From Bacteroidales bacterium Bact_23 (GTDB taxonomy: Bacteria; Bacteroidota; Bacteroidia; Bacteroidales; Lentimicrobiaceae), in NCBI GenBank assembly GCA_001603685.1, contig LUZO01000511.1, positions 1-6,907 of the forward strand: DNA of 6,907 bases, read 5' to 3'. Shown one piece after another: positions 4,790-6,907 of the stretch. The number at the start of each line of letters is the position of its first letter. The first letter of the stretch is position 1. The notes under the pieces were generated by a model. It was not told where the DNA came from. It did not search any database and saw only the letters and a list, made by a program, of their open reading frames with translations. The position numbers and the translations under genes were made by a program.

Positions 4790-6877
4790 TTAATTAATCA
4801 TCACTGCAGCGCTTCTTACCTCTTTGCCCGTATTCAACAGCAGCAGGTAGCTGCCGCGGGGCATATCGCCAAGATGCAGAAGGGTTTCGTTTGCAATCAA
4901 CACATCGCCCGATCTGACGGTTCTGCCGGAGAGATCTTTCAGCATCCAGAGTGCTTTGTCTCCGGTATCCTGAAGTCCCGAAATGACAATATGGCTTCCC
5001 GTAGGATTCGGATAGATGCGGAACGGTTCAGCCTCCGGCATTGCGATTCCGGTCTTCAGCCCATCCTGATAAAGAACCACCTCCTGGCTGAGATCGCCAT
5101 TGGTGGTTGACAGGGTAATGACAGCAATGCGGCTGTCATCTTCATCATTAGCCCCGTACTCTGCCAGGATTTCGCCATCGCCTGTGCCTGAGGGTGTAAC
5201 GACACACCAGGACGCGCTGCTTTGGGCTGCCCATGAGGTATTGGATGAAATATAGAACACCGCGGAGCCGGCATCGGAGGTTACCTGGTGGTATTCGGGA
5301 TAAACCGTCATGGATGAGTTGACGCCTGCCTGAACAACGGCAACGGTTTCCACCATCGAGCCGCCGGCAGTTACGGTAATCAGTGCAGTACGCTGATCGG
5401 GCAGTTGATTCACATCATATTCCACTAAGATTGTTCCGTTTCCGTTTCCGGAAGGCGTAACGCTGCACCACTCCGCATCGCTCACCGCCGTCCAGAAGGT
5501 ATTGGCAGAAACATTAAAGGCAACGGCTCCGTCGCCGGCTCCCACCTGATGCACCGAAGGCTGCACACTGAGCATTATCTGCGATCCTTCCTGTACCAGA
5601 GTAACCGTTTGCACCGCAGCGCCGGCCACCGATACCGTAATGGCAGTCGTTCTCTGTTCCGCATCGGGATTTTCGGCATAGGAAACACTCAGCGTGCCGT
5701 TTCCGCTTCCCGAAGGGGTTACCGAACACCAATCCGCATCGCTCTGTGCGGTCCAGTCGCCGTTTGAAGTTACCGTGTAGGAAGCGGTTCCGGCGGCGGC
5801 TCCAACCGTTTGCGACTGAGGCGATACATTCAGCATGGCGGTTGCCCCCTCCTGAACTACCGTAACCGTCTGGCTGTTAAGGCCGGAAGAAGAAACGGTA
5901 ATCACAGCGGTGCGCTGTGAGGTTCCCGCATTTTCAGTAAAGTTTGCCTGAAGGGTGCCATTTCCATTGCCGCCTGAGGTTACCGTACACCAGGAAGCAT
6001 TACTTTGCGCGCTCCATGATTGGGTGGCGGTTACCGTAAATGAAACGGAGCCCTGTCCGGATCCAACCAGCCGCGAGGAAGGAGTAACCGTAAGCACGGC
6101 ACCCTGCTCATAGGCGATGGCTGCACCGAATATCTCGCTCACAAACTGAGGAGCCACCAGGGCCGTGGCGGCGGCGTTGGGATGGCTGTCGCCATTGCTT
6201 ACCGCATACTGCGGTTTCTGGTATCCGTTGGCATCGGTCAGTTTGGCGAAATAGTTAAAAACATAGACATTGGGCGGCATGGCTCCCATCTCGGGATCGA
6301 GGCCCAGGGCAAGCGTATCCTTTGCCCAGGTGCAGAACTTCTTCGACAGCATGGCTGCATTGGCATTGGTATTCGCCTGGTTCAGAGGTGCATTGGTCCA
6401 GATGGCGAAGAAGTTTTCAGGATGCTCCGCCATTTTGCGGATGATATTCCGCCAGTGCCATTTGTAGTTATACACCGTCTTTTTGGTATAGGTCAGCGTA
6501 TCGGAAGGAATGCCCCAACCGGTTATTGCCGAGGAAGGGAAGCATGATTTGATCACCACAATCTTATTCGAATTCAGGATTGGGGTGATGTTTGCCTGCG
6601 GATCCTGACCATCGAATATCCGGTGCCAGCGCTCCCATTCGTTATCCCAGGGGGTTAGCGGAAAGGATTGCCTCTGCATAGTCACAGCCTGATTTCCGGT
6701 ATATCCATGTTGGGTATTATAAGCCTGAATTTCCTGTGGAATGCTTGTAGATGAGCCGTTTGGCCCCCAGATATTCTGTCCGGTAGAGTGGGTCAGAAAT
6801 ACGCCACTTCGGAATTGATTTTGTGAAAATGCAACAATAGAAGTGAATAGAAGTACTGTTAGAAAAAACTGCTTCAT
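4790..6877 (-). CDS. Secreted SGNH-like protein with four BACON domains and a T9SS C-terminal sorting signal
   Basis: A 695-residue multidomain protein. Residues 1-18 (MKQFFLTVLLFTSIVAFS) are a signal peptide, with mature protein probably starting at Gln19. Residues about 22-257 resemble an SGNH/GDSL-type hydrolase: a first strand ending in HSTG (30-33, candidate nucleophile S31), WHWRNIIRKMAEHPENFF (140-157), then DSHPNAAA (230-237, candidate D230/H232). Residues 261-343, 348-430, 435-517 and 522-605 are four BACON domains, immunoglobulin-like modules often linked to carbohydrate or mucin binding. Residues about 617-695 are a type A type IX secretion sorting domain with YPNP (622-625), DLSGR (648-652) and DMPRGSYLL (671-679), so the protein should cross the outer membrane and be cell-attached or released. 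A role in acting on an esterified glycan is plausible inference. The ATG at 6877 is immediately followed by the signal peptide and no Shine-Dalgarno is visible. The gene is complete and separated from the helicase by about 180 bp. Confidence 0.88.
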   Translation of the reverse strand: MKQFFLTVLLFTSIVAFSQNQFRSGVFLTHSTGQNIWGPNGSSTSIPQEIQAYNTQHGYTGNQAVTMQRQSFPLTPWDNEWERWHRIFDGQDPQANITPILNSNKIVVIKSCFPSSAITGWGIPSDTLTYTKKTVYNYKWHWRNIIRKMAEHPENFFAIWTNAPLNQANTNANAAMLSKKFCTWAKDTLALGLDPEMGAMPPNVYVFNYFAKLTDANGYQKPQYAVSNGDSHPNAAATALVAPQFVSEIFGAAIAYEQGAVLTVTPSSRLVGSGQGSVSFTVTATQSWSAQSNASWCTVTSGGNGNGTLQANFTENAGTSQRTAVITVSSSGLNSQTVTVVQEGATAMLNVSPQSQTVGAAAGTASYTVTSNGDWTAQSDADWCSVTPSGSGNGTLSVSYAENPDAEQRTTAITVSVAGAAVQTVTLVQEGSQIMLSVQPSVHQVGAGDGAVAFNVSANTFWTAVSDAEWCSVTPSGNGNGTILVEYDVNQLPDQRTALITVTAGGSMVETVAVVQAGVNSSMTVYPEYHQVTSDAGSAVFYISSNTSWAAQSSASWCVVTPSGTGDGEILAEYGANDEDDSRIAVITLSTTNGDLSQEVVLYQDGLKTGIAMPEAEPFRIYPNPTGSHIVISGLQDTGDKALWMLKDLSGRTVRSGDVLIANETLLHLGDMPRGSYLLLLNTGKEVRSAAVMIN
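4793..5029 (-). other. Type A T9SS C-terminal sorting domain
   Basis: The last about 79 residues carry the conserved elements of Por secretion system sorting domains: FRIYPNPTGSHIVISG at the start, DLSGRTVRSG in the middle, LGDMPRGSYLLLL near the end, and a short terminal strand ending VMIN. In known Bacteroidota systems this domain directs export through the type IX outer-membrane machinery and is cleaved off. No T9SS machinery genes lie in the window. Confidence 0.88.
5063..6097 (-). repeat. Four tandem BACON domains with exact 87-residue (261 bp) period
   Basis: Domain starts are residues 261, 348, 435 and 522, each opening with a strand of the type LTVTPSSRLVG, LNVSPQSQTVG, LSVQPSVHQVG or MTVYPEYHQVT. 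Each has a Trp-Cys pair at the same point (C297, C384, C471, C558), followed by V-T and a Gly-rich turn such as PSGSGNG, then an RTA-V/I-ITV strand (R-I-A-VITL in the fourth) and a closing V-Q/Y-Q-x-G. Spacing is exactly 87 residues throughout, so no indel has accumulated. DNA sequences of the copies have diverged clearly, so this is not a recent array expansion. Confidence 0.9.
6107..6814 (-). other. SGNH-hydrolase-like catalytic domain of the 695-residue protein
   Basis: Residues about 22-257. The layout fits SGNH hydrolases: an early strand ending in a Ser-containing turn (HSTG, S31), a hydrophobic strand KIVVIKSCFP (105-114), a helix-strand unit EHPENFFAIWTNAPL (151-165) followed by an Asn/Ala-rich helix leading to FCTWAKD (181-187), and an Asp/His pair near the end (D230, H232). 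The motifs are not canonical: HSTG stands in for GDS, and the Asp-His spacing is D-x-H rather than D-x-x-H. Fold assignment is moderate and activity is uncertain. Confidence 0.55.
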
Positions 6878-6907
6878 AGTTGATGAAGACTATTAAAAGA
6901 TTAAACC

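Overview
The window reads as chromosomal DNA of a Bacteroidota bacterium. The evidence is a secreted protein ending in a type A Por/type IX secretion sorting domain, four BACON domains, a DUF5009/HGSNAT-like membrane acyltransferase, a GH20-like glycosidase with a typical signal peptide, and the absence of obvious Shine-Dalgarno sequences before the starts. No narrower taxon can be supported from the sequence alone.

All four real genes are on the minus strand, so transcription runs from right to left. First is a 695-residue secreted protein (6877 to 4790): signal peptide, SGNH-hydrolase-like N-terminal domain, four BACON domains spaced exactly 87 residues apart, and a T9SS C-terminal signal. 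A non-coding gap of about 180 bp follows. Then come three closely spaced genes that look like one transcription unit: a Pif1/RecD2-like SF1B helicase (4606 to 2759), a secreted GH20-like glycosidase (2735 to 1620, 23 bp after the helicase) and an integral-membrane DUF5009/HGSNAT-family protein (1571 to 384, 48 bp after the glycosidase). The last two make biochemical sense together, as a glycan hydrolase of the hexosaminidase type and a transmembrane sugar-amine acetyltransferase-like protein. The helicase is the odd member.

Positions 1 to 383 carry no convincing gene but are highly structured. Positions 315-383 are a degenerate heptanucleotide tandem repeat that begins at the base next to the stop codon of the DUF5009 gene. 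Positions about 50-310 are an array of roughly ten short GC-rich inverted repeats. They fall into a few related stem families and are separated by a recurring short linker, ATTTGAAG or CATTTGCAG. One stem family shows a compensatory T:A to C:G change. This array is the least explained part of the window and the best candidate for something undescribed. It could be a dispersed repeat family, a structured 3' UTR or a transcription barrier.

No tRNA, rRNA, CRISPR array, transposase, integrase or defence system was found. The genes themselves are ordinary members of recognisable families.
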